From positions 1-59,680 of the forward strand of contig MGUI01000016.1 in assembly GCA_001799895.1 (NCBI GenBank): a stretch of 59,680 nt of DNA, in the 5' to 3' direction. The DNA is from Elusimicrobia bacterium GWD2_63_28 (lineage in GTDB: Bacteria; Elusimicrobiota; Elusimicrobia; Elusimicrobiales; UBA9959). The translations under genes and the position numbers were made by a program. The notes under the pieces are model-generated. The model had not been told where the DNA came from. It did no database searches and saw only the letters and a program-made list of their open reading frames with translations. Positions 34,079 to 44,500 of the stretch are shown in pieces (the stretch's first letter is position 1; each line of letters begins with the position of its first letter).

Positions 34079-34117
34079 AATAGCATAGCAGGCCACCCCG
34101 ACAAGGGCGTGTCGGGT
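34079..34117 (-). promoter_or_regulatory. Family A palindrome upstream of ssb
   Basis: Palindrome ACCCGACA-n6-TTGTCGGGGT followed, toward ssb, by TGCTATGCTATT. The same pair in the same spacing recurs before addA and the Schlafen-type gene. It may be an operator, promoter or REP-like repeat. Confidence 0.6.
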
Positions 34118-34143
34118 TGTTGAAAATATTTTTTTGTGGTTTT

Positions 34144-34170
34144 CCCTATCGAGGCTTCGCCTCGATAGGG
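34144..34170. repeat. Family C palindrome, copy 2
   Basis: CTATCGAGGC/GCCTCGATAG with TTC loop and two extra flanking pairs, 16 nt after the phospholipase D stop. Confidence 0.92.
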
Positions 34171-34186
34171 GAGTCGGCAGTGAAGG

Positions 34187-35779
34187 TTACAGCCAGGGGT
34201 ACAGGCGGCCGGCGAGGCGGTCCGTCAGCGTGGGCTTGTATTTGGTTATGCGGACGCTCTGCGGCAGGTCTACGTCGAACATTTCGCGGCCTATCTTGCC
34301 GGCCAGGCCGGCGTCCAGAACTACCACGTTCAGCTCGTGGTTGTTCTTCAGGCTGCGGCTGTCCAGGTTGGATGAGCCGAAGCTGCTCCAGAGCCCGTCG
34401 ATGGTAACCACTTTCTGGTGCGCCATGCGGCCCTGGTACTCGTAGATTTCAACGCCGGCGGCCAGCAGCTGCGGGTAGAAAGAGCGCGAGCTCTTCATGG
34501 CTATGGCCTTGTTGTTGAGCGCCGGGAACACCAGCTGCACCTGCGCGCCGCGGCGGGCGGCGGCGCAGAGCGCGTCCACCACGTCGGGGTCGGCGAAATA
34601 GGGAGCGGCCGCGCGGATGGACTTCTGCGCGGTGCCGAAGGCGCGCAGGTACATGGCCTTTATATTGCGGTCCTCGTTGCCGCGGTGGTACACCACGCGG
34701 GCTTCCACGCCGCCGGCGGCGTCCTTCAACTCGGGGTAGAATTCGGCGCGGTCGCGCACGGCGCCGCCGGATTCCGCCCATTGCTCCAGGAAAGAGTCCT
34801 GCAGGCGGGCCACCGCCGGGCCGTCTATCCTGCTCTGCTGGTCGTGCCAGTCCACCTGGTAATGGCCGCCTATGTTCATGCCGCCGGTAAAGCCCACGCG
34901 CCCGTCTATCACCATCACCTTGCGGTGGTCGCGGCTGCCGGTCCACCGCGCGGAATTATTGGTCAGGGCCTCGGCGCCGTTCTCGCGCAGGAAAGCCAGC
35001 AGCTTCTGTATCTCCTCGTTCTTCTTAACTCCGGAGCCGTAGTAATCGACCAGCAGCCGCACCTGCACGCCGGACTTGGCCTTGGCCGCCAGCTTGCGGG
35101 CCAGGGCCCAGCCGATATCGTCAGCTTGCAGCTGGTAGATCTCTATGTGTATGGAGCGCTGCGCCGCGTCCAGGGCCGCCTCGGCCGCCGGCAGCACGTC
35201 GCCGTCTATGAGGAAATCTATTTTATTAAGCCCCGCGCTGCGCGAGCCGGTAACCGCGTCTATATAAAGGCCGAGCCCGGTCCAGTCGCCGGGCACTGCG
35301 GAGGCCTGGTGCTGTTTGGCCAGTTTCTCGATAGCACGGGGATAGGAGACCGCGCCGTGCAGCTTGAGCCGCCGGACATGGTAGTACAGATTGTCGAAAG
35401 AGGCCGCGTCCGGCGCCGACTCGAAAAGGCGGTAAATGGCGTTCTCGATATCCTGCTGGCTGGAATCCCCGCTGTCCCCGCTATTCATGGTCGGGCGCGA
35501 ATATTTCACCAGGGTCTTGAGCATGGCCAGGCGCTGCTCCGCCGTGGCGGCGGCCATATCGGCGGCGCCCAGGGCGGCTATCTCGGAAACCGAATCGGTA
35601 TCGACTACCGGAGGGAGGGCCGGAACGAAGACCGGCGGCAGGGGCGCGGCCTGGCCGGTCAGCGGCGCCTGCGCGGACAACTCTTCGAAGGCTTGTTGGG
35701 CGGCAGACTGCTGCTGCAGCAGCGGGATAAGGACGAAGATCAGGGCAGCGGGAGAAAGGGAATACTTCTTATTTACCAT
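34187..35779 (-). CDS. Exported phospholipase D-family protein (cardiolipin-synthase-like)
   Basis: The 530-residue protein has two HKD motifs: HRKVMVIDGRVGFTGGMN and HQKVVTIDGLWSSFGSSN, the paired catalytic sites of the PLD superfamily. An N-terminal hydrophobic stretch (LSPAALIFVLIPLL) looks like a signal peptide or anchor. Residues 30-170 are an Ala-rich extra region. Likely a phosphatidyltransferase or phospholipase at the cell envelope; which is not decided by sequence. Confidence 0.9.
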   Translation of the reverse strand: MVNKKYSLSPAALIFVLIPLLQQQSAAQQAFEELSAQAPLTGQAAPLPPVFVPALPPVVDTDSVSEIAALGAADMAAATAEQRLAMLKTLVKYSRPTMNSGDSGDSSQQDIENAIYRLFESAPDAASFDNLYYHVRRLKLHGAVSYPRAIEKLAKQHQASAVPGDWTGLGLYIDAVTGSRSAGLNKIDFLIDGDVLPAAEAALDAAQRSIHIEIYQLQADDIGWALARKLAAKAKSGVQVRLLVDYYGSGVKKNEEIQKLLAFLRENGAEALTNNSARWTGSRDHRKVMVIDGRVGFTGGMNIGGHYQVDWHDQQSRIDGPAVARLQDSFLEQWAESGGAVRDRAEFYPELKDAAGGVEARVVYHRGNEDRNIKAMYLRAFGTAQKSIRAAAPYFADPDVVDALCAAARRGAQVQLVFPALNNKAIAMKSSRSFYPQLLAAGVEIYEYQGRMAHQKVVTIDGLWSSFGSSNLDSRSLKNNHELNVVVLDAGLAGKIGREMFDVDLPQSVRITKYKPTLTDRLAGRLYPWL

Positions 35780-35900
35780 TCCTCTATTGTGCCTTTATAC
35801 CGCCAGCGCCCAATAGAGGCGAAAGGACCAGGGTGAGGCGGGCATTTGGCCCACGCGGCCTCGGGCCCTAAAGCCCCGCAGGCAAAAGGTCCAGACCTCC

Positions 35901-35923
35901 CTATCGAGGCGAAGCCTCGATAG
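35901..35923. repeat. Family C palindrome, copy 3
   Basis: CTATCGAGGC/GCCTCGATAG with GAA loop, 5 nt after the MazG-like stop. Confidence 0.92.
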
Positions 35924-35928
35924 AAGGG

Positions 35929-36276
35929 TTAGAGCTTGTTGTATTTGGTGATGCGGCCGCGGGATTTGGAGACGGGGTATTTTACGGCGTTCTTCACGAG
36001 CTTCTGCTTCAGGGCGGCGGCCAGGTCTATCTTCAGGTCGTGGCCCAGCACCAGCACCCAGTAGAGCACGTCGGCCAGCTCGTCGGAGATGGCTTCCTTT
36101 TCTGTCTTTATGTGCGCGGCTATCTCGGCCGGAGTCTTCCACTGAAAATGCTCCAGCAGTTCGGCCGCCTCCAGCGCCAGGGAGATGGAGACGTCCTTCG
36201 GGTTGTGGAACTGCTTCCAGTTTCGCTCGTCGCGGAACTTGAGCACGGCGGAGGCGAGTTTTTTTATATCGGCCAT
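35929..36276 (-). CDS. MazG-like/RS21-C6-type nucleotide pyrophosphohydrolase
   Basis: A 115-residue all-helical protein with the EAAELLEHF and EAISDELADVLYWVL motifs, matching the E-x2-E and E-x3-D metal sites of the MazG/dCTP-pyrophosphatase group. Members remove non-canonical dNTPs. It starts 1 nt after the YgjP-like gene, so the two form an operon. Confidence 0.9.
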   Translation of the reverse strand: MADIKKLASAVLKFRDERNWKQFHNPKDVSISLALEAAELLEHFQWKTPAEIAAHIKTEKEAISDELADVLYWVLVLGHDLKIDLAAALKQKLVKNAVKYPVSKSRGRITKYNKL

Positions 36277-36277
36277 A

Positions 36278-36754
36278 TCAGTTGAGCGTCACGACTTCCC
36301 GCAGCAGGGCGGTATTGTCGCGCAGCCAGCGGCGCTGCAGTTTGTAGTCCGGGCAGGCCGCAACCACATGCGCCCAGAACTTCTTGGAATGGTTCATCTC
36401 GCGCAAATGGCAGAGCTCGTGTATCACCACGTAGTCCAGCGCTTCCGGAGGCGCGGCGGCCAGCCGCCAGTTGAAATTCAGGTTGCGGCGCCCGGAGCAG
36501 CTGCCCCACATGGTGCGCTGGTCCTTGATGAAAACTTTTTTATATTCCAGCCCTAGCTGCGCCGCCCAGTGGGCCACGCGCGAGCTTATTATCTCCCTGG
36601 CGCGCCTGCGCTGCGCCGGGGTAGGGCCCGGCCCGCGCCGGCGGACATAGGAGACGGGGCGGTACACCCGCGGCGGCGGGAACACCTCGGGCAGGTCCCC
36701 CGCGAGGGTGCGTAGGAAATCCCGCACGTCCCGGCAGACGCCGCTTATGTTCAT
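36278..36754 (-). CDS. YgjP-like zinc metallohydrolase (DUF45)
   Basis: A 158-residue protein with zinc motif VVIHELCHLREMNHSKKFW and the upstream TMWGSCSGRRNLNFNWRL, both hallmarks of the DUF45/YgjP family related to WLM and SprT proteins. Family members are predicted metallopeptidases; some act with type I restriction or DNA-protein crosslink repair. The substrate here is unknown. It is the first gene of a two-gene operon. Confidence 0.9.
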   Translation of the reverse strand: MNISGVCRDVRDFLRTLAGDLPEVFPPPRVYRPVSYVRRRGPGPTPAQRRRAREIISSRVAHWAAQLGLEYKKVFIKDQRTMWGSCSGRRNLNFNWRLAAAPPEALDYVVIHELCHLREMNHSKKFWAHVVAACPDYKLQRRWLRDNTALLREVVTLN

Positions 36755-36809
36755 TTCGCTTCCCCGCCTGAATTCATAGCTAAATTATAACAAATGCCTT
36801 CCGGCCTCT

Positions 36810-36848
36810 TTGTCGAGGTTGAACCTCCTGGAGGTTCAACCTCGACAA
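36810..36848. repeat. Family B palindrome, copy 3 (perfect)
   Basis: 19-bp arms (TTGTCGAGGTTGAACCTCC and exact complement) around one central T. It lies 21 nt before a family C copy, as copy 2 is also followed by one. Confidence 0.93.
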
Positions 36849-36869
36849 GGCCGTAAGCTCCGGACCTCG

Positions 36870-36892
36870 CTATCGAGGCGAAGCCTCGATAG
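36870..36892. repeat. Family C palindrome, copy 4
   Basis: CTATCGAGGC/GCCTCGATAG with GAA loop, 2 nt after the cyclase stop. Confidence 0.92.
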
Positions 36893-36894
36893 GG

Positions 36895-38619
36895 TCAGGC
36901 GGCGGTCTCCACTTTGTAGAGGATCATCGGCTTTGACTTGCCCTTCATCAGCACCGGCTCGCCCTCTACGAATTTGGTCCCGGGGAATCTGCTTTGATCT
37001 ATGCCCCGTATCACAGCTTCGCTCAGCAGGATCTCCGTGGCGGCCGTCTTGGTCTGGCTCTCTATGCGCGAGGCCACGTTCACAGTGTCGCCCAGCACGG
37101 TATATTCCAGCCGCGCTTCGGTGCCCACATTGCCGGCCACCAACCCGCCGCTATGCACGCCCACGCCGAAGAACACCTCCGGGTGGCGCTTCTGCGCGTT
37201 GAACTCTTTAAGAGCGGCCTTCATGCCGAGCGCGGCCCGCACCGCCGCCTCCTGGTGGTCTTTCACGCCGAACACCGGCGAGAAGATGGCCATCACCGCG
37301 TCGCCGATGAACTTATTTATCACGCCCTTGTTCTCCGCTATGGGATTGGTGATGTAGGCGAAATACTCATTGAGGAAGCGGATCAGCTCCACAGGCGGCA
37401 TGGTCTCGCTGAGCGGGGTAAAGCCGCGGATGTCCGAGAACAGCACCGTGGCCTGTATCTCCTCTCCGGCCAGGTTCACCTTGCCGCTCTTCATGATCTT
37501 CTCGGCTATCTCCAGCGAAACGTAGCGGCCGAAGGTGTCCTTGATATGGTCGCGCTCCACAAGGCCGTCGAGCATCTGGTTGAAATGCCCCTTCAGCTGC
37601 CCCAGCTCGTCGGCGTACAGCACCGAGGTCTTGCAGCTGAAATCCCCGTTCGCCACGGCCTTCATGCGCTTCACCAGCGCGCTGACGGGCGCCTGCACGT
37701 TATAGCGGTAGAGCAAGATAGAGAGAGTCTGAAAGACTAACAGCAGCGCTACCAGGGCGCCGACCAGGACGATGGGGGCGACTACACGCAGGTTCTCGTA
37801 GGTCAGCAACTGCGCCGCGCCGTCTTCTCCGGCAGCCTCTCCGGCGGCTTTAAGGCCCGCGAAAAAATCCAGATTCGCGAAAATCGGCACATAAGCGCTC
37901 AGGAACAACGGCACCATGGCCAGCGAGAACATCATCAGCGCGTAGCGCAGCGTCAGGTTGATGGCGAAGCCGCGCTTTACGCCGTAGGGATTGTTGGCCA
38001 GGAAGAAAGGCTTGGCCATGCGCCCGCGTATATACAGGCCGGTCAGCTCCAGGTTCAGGTAGCTGACGAAAGTGCCCACCAAGAGCGCCGAGACCGCGAA
38101 GACCAGCTTCACCTTGCCGGTAGCGGGGCCGTAATGGACAACATAGTCAGCAACCTTGGAGAAGTAACCGTGCAGGGCGATGACCCAGCCCAGTATGAAC
38201 AGGACCAGCGGCAGGTTTATGATGCGCTTCTCTATTCGGGCGAGATCCTGCTGCTTTTTAGAAAAATAATATTTATACAGCGGCCAGAGCCAGATCACCA
38301 GCAGCATCACGTAGAGGTTGCCGCGGCCATCATTTTCCGACCCCCACTTTACCGGTTTCCCATCCGGGCCGGGATCCCTCATTCCCGTAAAGTTTACCGG
38401 CCTGAAGATCTGTATCCAGGTTGCGTCGGAGAAGGAGTACGCCCCTTTGGAATCCGTAATGTGCTGCATTTCGGACTTCATTAGGTCCAGGTCTATCATT
38501 GAATATCTTTCAAAGAAAAAGGCGGTGAAGTTACCGAAAGCCACAGATAGCCCAAAAAGGATGTACAGCCCCAAATGCAGTTTATGGAACTTTTTCCAGA
38601 ATGTGGATGTTTTTTTCAT
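36895..38619 (-). CDS. Membrane-bound class III adenylate/guanylate cyclase with HAMP domain
   Basis: Makes a cyclic nucleotide signal. The 574-residue protein has about six hydrophobic segments in the first 300 residues, a HAMP-like region near 305-355 and a catalytic domain from ~385: VLFSDIRGFTPLSE (first metal Asp), KFIGDAVMAIFSP (second Asp) and GDTVNVASRIES. Conserved residues for activity are present. It starts 12 nt after addB and is probably cotranscribed with addAB, an unusual partner. Confidence 0.92.
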   Translation of the reverse strand: MKKTSTFWKKFHKLHLGLYILFGLSVAFGNFTAFFFERYSMIDLDLMKSEMQHITDSKGAYSFSDATWIQIFRPVNFTGMRDPGPDGKPVKWGSENDGRGNLYVMLLVIWLWPLYKYYFSKKQQDLARIEKRIINLPLVLFILGWVIALHGYFSKVADYVVHYGPATGKVKLVFAVSALLVGTFVSYLNLELTGLYIRGRMAKPFFLANNPYGVKRGFAINLTLRYALMMFSLAMVPLFLSAYVPIFANLDFFAGLKAAGEAAGEDGAAQLLTYENLRVVAPIVLVGALVALLLVFQTLSILLYRYNVQAPVSALVKRMKAVANGDFSCKTSVLYADELGQLKGHFNQMLDGLVERDHIKDTFGRYVSLEIAEKIMKSGKVNLAGEEIQATVLFSDIRGFTPLSETMPPVELIRFLNEYFAYITNPIAENKGVINKFIGDAVMAIFSPVFGVKDHQEAAVRAALGMKAALKEFNAQKRHPEVFFGVGVHSGGLVAGNVGTEARLEYTVLGDTVNVASRIESQTKTAATEILLSEAVIRGIDQSRFPGTKFVEGEPVLMKGKSKPMILYKVETAA

Positions 38620-38631
38620 AGTTAACAGTTT

Positions 38632-41598
38632 CTACTCTTTTACCCATTGGCGGCCGCACATTACTTTGAAGGGGCAGTGCTTGCAGTCGTCCTCGCGTTT
38701 GGTGGGCTCGAAGGGGCGGTCAGGGTCCAGGATCTCCTCCAGCAGGGCGCAGACGGCGCCTTTATACTTGGCGAAGGCGGACGGGACGTCAGGGAGCTTG
38801 TGACTATAAGGCTTATACAGGCTTTCCTCGGTTATGTCCTGTTTGCCCAGCATCATCAACCGGGCGTCGAAATCGTTTACGGTCAGGCCTTTCAAGGCCG
38901 GCGTCACGTGATCCTTGGCCCCGCCGGCCAGCTTAACCTTGCCGGTCATGGCCAACAGCACATACACCGGCAGCTGCACCGAACGCAGCGTCTTGGACCA
39001 TTCGGGGCGCGGGGTTTCCAGCGTGAAGCCGTGCCAGGAGGGCACCTTGGCCATTGAGCCGGTCTTGTAGTCCACAATAACTATCTTGCTGACCGCGGGC
39101 TGCCCGTAGCTGGCGGCCTGCTGCCGCAGGTCTATGCGGTCGGCCTTGCCGCGCAGCCGGACAATGCCGCTCAGCGGCAGCTCCAGCTCGGCCTCGAACT
39201 CGGCTTCCACGGCCAGCGGCGTAAAGGCGCCCAGGCCCTCGATGTGGTAATGCAGTATGTCTTCCAGGCGCTTCTCTATCTGGCGGTACATCACATAGCC
39301 GTAGCCTCTGTCAGTATCGGTCAGGTGGAATTCCAGCAGGGCCTCGCGCAGGCAGACCTTCAGCGCGGCCAGCTCGTCCTTGAATTCGCCCGGGGCGAAC
39401 GGCCTGCCCAGCCGGTTGCCGCGCAGGAAAAACAGCTCCAGCGCCCGGTGGACTATGTTGCCGATGGAGGCCCGGCTGATCTCTTCGGAAACTTCCTCCT
39501 GCTCGCGCAGGCCCAGCACGTTGGTGAAATAAAACTTCAGCGGGCAGGCCAGGTAATTGTTCAGGGCTGAAGGCGAGAAAGCCGTGGCCTCCAGCTTCTT
39601 CATCACCTGCGGAGTCTTGGGCGCGGCCTCGGGCTCTTTGTTGCCGAAGTTCAGGTTGAAGAAGACCTTGTCCTCCAGCGCCTCCCGGTCGGCCCCGGCG
39701 GACTCCAGGCGGAACAGCAATTCCTCCACGAAAGGGCTCTTCTCGGACTTGGAATTGTCGCGGTAGAAGATATGGGCTTCCCCCGCCCCGCCGAGCAGGG
39801 TTTCGAAATAATATTTGCGCGCCGCCTCGCGCTCGCGGCAGGTGGGCAGCTTGAGCAGGCCCCGCATGAAGTCGGACAGCACGGCGTCGCCGGAGCCGGT
39901 AACGTTCAGCGCGTCGGCGTTGGCGTCCAGGAAATAGACCCGCTTGAACTTCAGCCCGCGGGTTTCTATCAGGCCCAGCACCTGCAGCCCTTTCACCGGC
40001 GTGCCCTCGAAGGGGTAAACAGCTCCCTTCACGGCCGCGCCGAAGAACTTGAAATAGGAAGGCCTGTCGCGGAAGCCCTCGGGAGCCAGGCGCGAGCCGC
40101 TTATGCCGTCGAGCACGCTCAGGAAAGTCCCGGAGAAGTCTTCCCAGTAGGGGTGCCGGTGCGCCGTGGTGGAGGCGGAGATGAATGAGACCAGTTGCAG
40201 CAGCTTCGCGGCGAAGTCCCCTACCGAGTCTATCTTTTCGAAGGGGCGGATTATGGCGTCGTGTATCAGGCGGAGGTGGGCGGTTATATCGGCCGCGGCC
40301 ACGTCCTTGTAGTCGGCGTAATGCGCCAGGCGCTTCAGCGCCGAGTCCAGGAATTCCCCGTCCGTCTCTATGGCGGCCAGACTGGCGTAGCGGCTCATCC
40401 GCCCGAGGAAATGCTCCTGCAGTACCTGCAGGATTATGCGCGTCAGCTCAGGGCTGTTGCCGCGCAAGACGCCTTTCACATAAGGGTGGAACACCAGGTC
40501 CAGGTAGTCGGGGATGAAATACGCCGCGCCGTCGGCCCGGTCCAGCAGTTTACCCACTGACTCCACCAGCGAATAAACCGGGGTGTGCGAAACCGGGTAG
40601 CCGATGGCGATATTGTTGTTATCTTTAAAGTCCGGCAGGATATTGTGGACCACCGGGAACAGGGCAGCCGGGGCCGGGATCACTATAACGTCGCCCTCGT
40701 CGCAATTCTTCTTGTCTATGATCCTGTTCAGCGCGAAAACCTCGCTGTGGGTATCGGCCGCCTTATGGAAAGTGAACTTTCCCTCCGGGGGGACCGGCGC
40801 CTTATACGGCTTCACGGCCGGGATGAGGTGTTTCTTTACCAGGAAAGCCAGGCGCTCGCCCAGGCCGGGCCCCTCCTGGGCCAGCAGGCGGAAATTGGGC
40901 AGTTTAAAAAGATTCTCTATGAGTTTCTGCTCGGCTTTGGAAAGCAGGAAGAAACCGGCCATGATGACCAGCCCTTTATTGGCCAGCCCGGCTTTTTCAA
41001 GAGCGCCCGGCTCGGCGGCGGCGGCGTATTTCATGGCCTGGGTGCGCAGCCCCTGCCGCTCCAGCTCGGCGTAGAAAGCGCCGTAGAGCTTGGAGAAGCC
41101 GCCGAACTTGCCGCTGAAATCCTTGGCCCGCTTGAACATCCCGGCGCCTTCGCCGGCGTCCAGGCCGGAATCCAGCGAGCCCAGGTCCCGCGGGCTGACC
41201 AGCTCTTTCTTTATCTCCTCCAGATCAGCGAAGGCCTTGAAAGCCCAGGGCAGGAACCAGTCCAGGTCTACCGCGCCCTTGCCGGCCAGCGGGCCAAGGC
41301 TGGGCGTCTTGGCCTCCAGGTCCCGCATTATGGCGGCGGCGTCCAGTTCGCCTATCTCCGGGCCAACGGCGCCGGCGGCTTCGGCCAGGGAGGAGACGAA
41401 CTCGTCCATGGAATAGATGGCCGGGCACTCGAAGGACTTGCCCACCGCCTCAAAAAGCTGCTTGCGCAGGAAATGCCCGGGCCGGCGGCCGGGAAAGATT
41501 ACCACGCAGTCGGCCAGATCCTTGCGGCCGGCCAATTGTCCGGCTATGAAGGAAACCAGGTCCTCGTCCTGCCGCAGCAGTTTGAATTCCCCGCTCAT
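38632..41598 (-). CDS. addB: AddB-like helicase/exonuclease subunit
   Basis: Partner of AddA in double-strand-break end processing. The 988-residue protein has a degenerate nucleotide site (FPGRRPGHFLRK) near residue 36, and a C-terminal PD-(D/E)xK nuclease with KIVIVDYKTG. Cysteines in YLACPLKFYF and the C-terminal CKHCPFKVMC fit the iron-sulfur cluster that clamps AddB nucleases. The gene overlaps addA as ATGA. Confidence 0.9.
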   Translation of the reverse strand: MSGEFKLLRQDEDLVSFIAGQLAGRKDLADCVVIFPGRRPGHFLRKQLFEAVGKSFECPAIYSMDEFVSSLAEAAGAVGPEIGELDAAAIMRDLEAKTPSLGPLAGKGAVDLDWFLPWAFKAFADLEEIKKELVSPRDLGSLDSGLDAGEGAGMFKRAKDFSGKFGGFSKLYGAFYAELERQGLRTQAMKYAAAAEPGALEKAGLANKGLVIMAGFFLLSKAEQKLIENLFKLPNFRLLAQEGPGLGERLAFLVKKHLIPAVKPYKAPVPPEGKFTFHKAADTHSEVFALNRIIDKKNCDEGDVIVIPAPAALFPVVHNILPDFKDNNNIAIGYPVSHTPVYSLVESVGKLLDRADGAAYFIPDYLDLVFHPYVKGVLRGNSPELTRIILQVLQEHFLGRMSRYASLAAIETDGEFLDSALKRLAHYADYKDVAAADITAHLRLIHDAIIRPFEKIDSVGDFAAKLLQLVSFISASTTAHRHPYWEDFSGTFLSVLDGISGSRLAPEGFRDRPSYFKFFGAAVKGAVYPFEGTPVKGLQVLGLIETRGLKFKRVYFLDANADALNVTGSGDAVLSDFMRGLLKLPTCREREAARKYYFETLLGGAGEAHIFYRDNSKSEKSPFVEELLFRLESAGADREALEDKVFFNLNFGNKEPEAAPKTPQVMKKLEATAFSPSALNNYLACPLKFYFTNVLGLREQEEVSEEISRASIGNIVHRALELFFLRGNRLGRPFAPGEFKDELAALKVCLREALLEFHLTDTDRGYGYVMYRQIEKRLEDILHYHIEGLGAFTPLAVEAEFEAELELPLSGIVRLRGKADRIDLRQQAASYGQPAVSKIVIVDYKTGSMAKVPSWHGFTLETPRPEWSKTLRSVQLPVYVLLAMTGKVKLAGGAKDHVTPALKGLTVNDFDARLMMLGKQDITEESLYKPYSHKLPDVPSAFAKYKGAVCALLEEILDPDRPFEPTKREDDCKHCPFKVMCGRQWVKE

Positions 41599-44500
41599 AT
41601 AACTTGCTCCGCTTTTTCTTCGTCCAAATAGATCAGCCAGCCTTCGGCCGGCAGGCCGGTGGCGTCAGTTACCACGTCGGCGTATTTTCTTAATTTCTCC
41701 TCGTAGCCTGCGTGCTCCACACCGGTTTTAAAATCCACGATGATCGCCTTGTCGGCGTCCAGCAGCAGGCGGTCCAGCCGGCGCAGTTTGCCGGCCTCGG
41801 GGCCGGAGATGAATTCTGTCTCGCGCTTCAGCGCGCGGCCGGTCTTTTTTGTAAAGAACTCGGCGATCCCGGGCTTGCCCAACAGGCTGGACAATTTTTC
41901 GCTGATTTTGGTTTTCTCCCGCCTCAGGCCCGGGCTGTACCGCCAGGCGCAGGCGTCGAAAGCGTGCTCCAGCCTGGCCTTCAGATCCCCGTCGACCCAG
42001 TCGATGCGCATCAGGATATCGTGGAAGAGCAGGCCGCGCTGGGTGTTGCGGTAGGCCTCCAGCGTGAGCCCCTGCCTGGAAATCTCCGGCTCGGGGAAAG
42101 CCGGCTGTATTATCTCGGACGGCTGGTGCGCGGGCGGCGTAGCCACCGCCGCCGGGTCGGGCGCGCCCCTTTCGCAATCGGCAAACACATAATGGAACTT
42201 GGCGGCGGCGCCTTTGCCCTGCTCGTCGCTGTTGCGGATCACCAGATTGGAAAGCTCGTTCTTGGGCCGGGTGGTTACCACGTACAGTTCGTTAAGCGCC
42301 TGCACCTTCTCGTCGGCCTCGCGCGCTTCGTAGATCTTCTTCAGCTCAGGGTCCCATTCGGTGTAATCGCTCTTTATGTAGACGATCTTCACCTTGTCAG
42401 GATCGCTCTTGTCGTAGAAGATGTTGCGGTCGGCGGCGCTGCCGCCCTGGCCGGTCTTCTCGTAGAGCAGATTGATCACCACGGGGTAACCCAGGCCCTT
42501 GCTCTTGTGGAAAGTCATCACGCGCACGGCGTCTATGTATTCCGGCAGCTCTATGGAGAAGGCGCCCGCGGCGTCCTCTCCGTCGTCGGAGGCGAAGTTG
42601 ATGAAGCTGCGCGCGTCGGCGGCGCCCTTGCCCTGCAGGGAGGACAGCACTTCCAGGAATTTAACCAGGAAGCAGGACTCGTATTTGAACCGCTCGAAGA
42701 GCTTGAGCGAAGAGAAGGCCAGCGAGGCCAGTTCGTACACCGGCAGGTAACCCACCTTGGCGAACAGCGGCTCTACCAGGCGCTCCCAGGCGTCGGGGTG
42801 TTTGTCCTTGAAAGTGGTGTAGAGAGGCTTGCCCTTACCGTGGTGCTTCTCGCGGTGCTCCGCCCCCGCGGCAAGCACGTCGTCTTTCTTAAGCCCCGAG
42901 GCCTTCAGGAAAATGTCGCCGCAGGCAAAATTCAGAAAAGCTATGTCGTCGCCCGGGAACTCCAGGAAGGTGAACAGCGCTATCAGCTCCGCCACCACCG
43001 GCCGCTCGCGTATGTCGAGCGAGCTCATGGAGGCCACCGGCAAGCCGGCCGCGTTCAGCCAGGACACCACGCCCCGGATGTTCTTGTTCTGCGGCGCCAG
43101 CACGGCTATCTGGTCATAGCGGTAGCGGGCGTGGGCGTCCTTGATCAGTTCAACAACTTTGTCGCCTACCACCCGGTCCACGGCGTCCCCGGCGCTCTCC
43201 GCCTCGCCTTCCTCTGCCTCGGCGGCGGCTTCCTTTATGGCTTTGCGCGAGAAGATTATCTCCCGCACCAGCCCGGTCCCTTTCTTCGCGGGCTCGGCGT
43301 GCTGCTCGTAAGAGGTCAGCCCCGTCAGGTCGCTGCCGGGCGAGAGGATCTCCCCCTCCTTATGCGCCGGCAGGCGCTTCTTGAACAATTCTTCGGCGTA
43401 GTCGACTATCACTTCGCCGCTGCGGTGGTTGGACTTCAGGCTTTCCACGGTATGGCTGCCCTCTTCGGTCATGGCTACTATGGCGCTCATGCCCAGCACG
43501 TCGTCCCCGTCGTCCCGGCCTTCTATCACCTCTATGAACTGCCGCATGATCTTGTAGTCGGCGTAGCGGAACATATAGATGGCCTGCTTGATGTCGCCCA
43601 CCATGAACAGCGAGCCGCCGCGCGCCAGCGCCTCCTGCACCAGCGGCAGCATGGCCCGCCACTGCAGCGGGTCCGTGTCCTGGAACTCGTCTATCAGGAA
43701 ATGCTCTACCCGCTCGCCCAGGCGGATATACACCTCGGGCACGGCGGCGCTGTCGGTTTTCTTCAGGTAAGCGGTAAGTTTCTTGGCAATGTCGTCTATG
43801 TGCGCCACGTCTTCCAGACCTGACTTTATGCGCTCCAGTTCGTCCTTGAACTTGCCGTAAAGCCGCACAAAGCCGTTCAGACGGTGGTAGGCGTGCAGGC
43901 GGTAATAAGTGCCTATGGCGGCGCCCACCTCCCGCATGGGGCCGTCGAGCTCCGGGGGAATGCCGGCGCTGCGCACCTTGCCGCCGTTCAGGAAACCGTA
44001 TTCCATGGTGTAGGCGTCCGCTATCCTGACGTGGTTGCCGGACTGCACCGCCTCGCGCACGCCGCTCTTCAGGGTGTCGGCGTAAAATTTTATTTCCTTC
44101 GGCTTGCTCTTATTGGCATAGGTGTGCGTGCGGGTGTCGAGCAGGGCCAGGAAGTCCGCGCTCTTTTCTGTCACGGCGTCTTTGGCGGCCTGCACTTCAC
44201 GCTCGTCTATATCGGCGGGCACCACGCGGCCGTCTGACTTGCCCTCGAAGGTGAGCAGATTGGCGTAGATCTCGCGCATCTTCTCCACCGGGTCCCACGG
44301 GTAGGACTCGCCCGGCGGCAGGGATTTAAGAAAATCGTCTATCTCCTGTTTGCTCAGGTGGTTGCCGGTTTCTTTGGAGAGGATGGAATAAAGCGCCACG
44401 TCCACCAGGCGCTTGTGGCTCATGGTGATGTCCGGGTTGAGCGGCATGCCCAGCTCGCCGGCGGCCGCCATGGCGATGCGGTTGAGAAAGCTGTCTATGG

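Noticed and set aside
31471..36892. CRISPR array, suggested by many identical short repeats.
   Set aside because: Repeats are dispersed, palindromic and separated by whole genes. There are no regular spacers and no cas genes.
41712..43823. A 703-codon open frame opposite addA.
   Set aside because: Shadow of addA: composition is skewed to His, Gln, Gly and Val with no recognisable motif.
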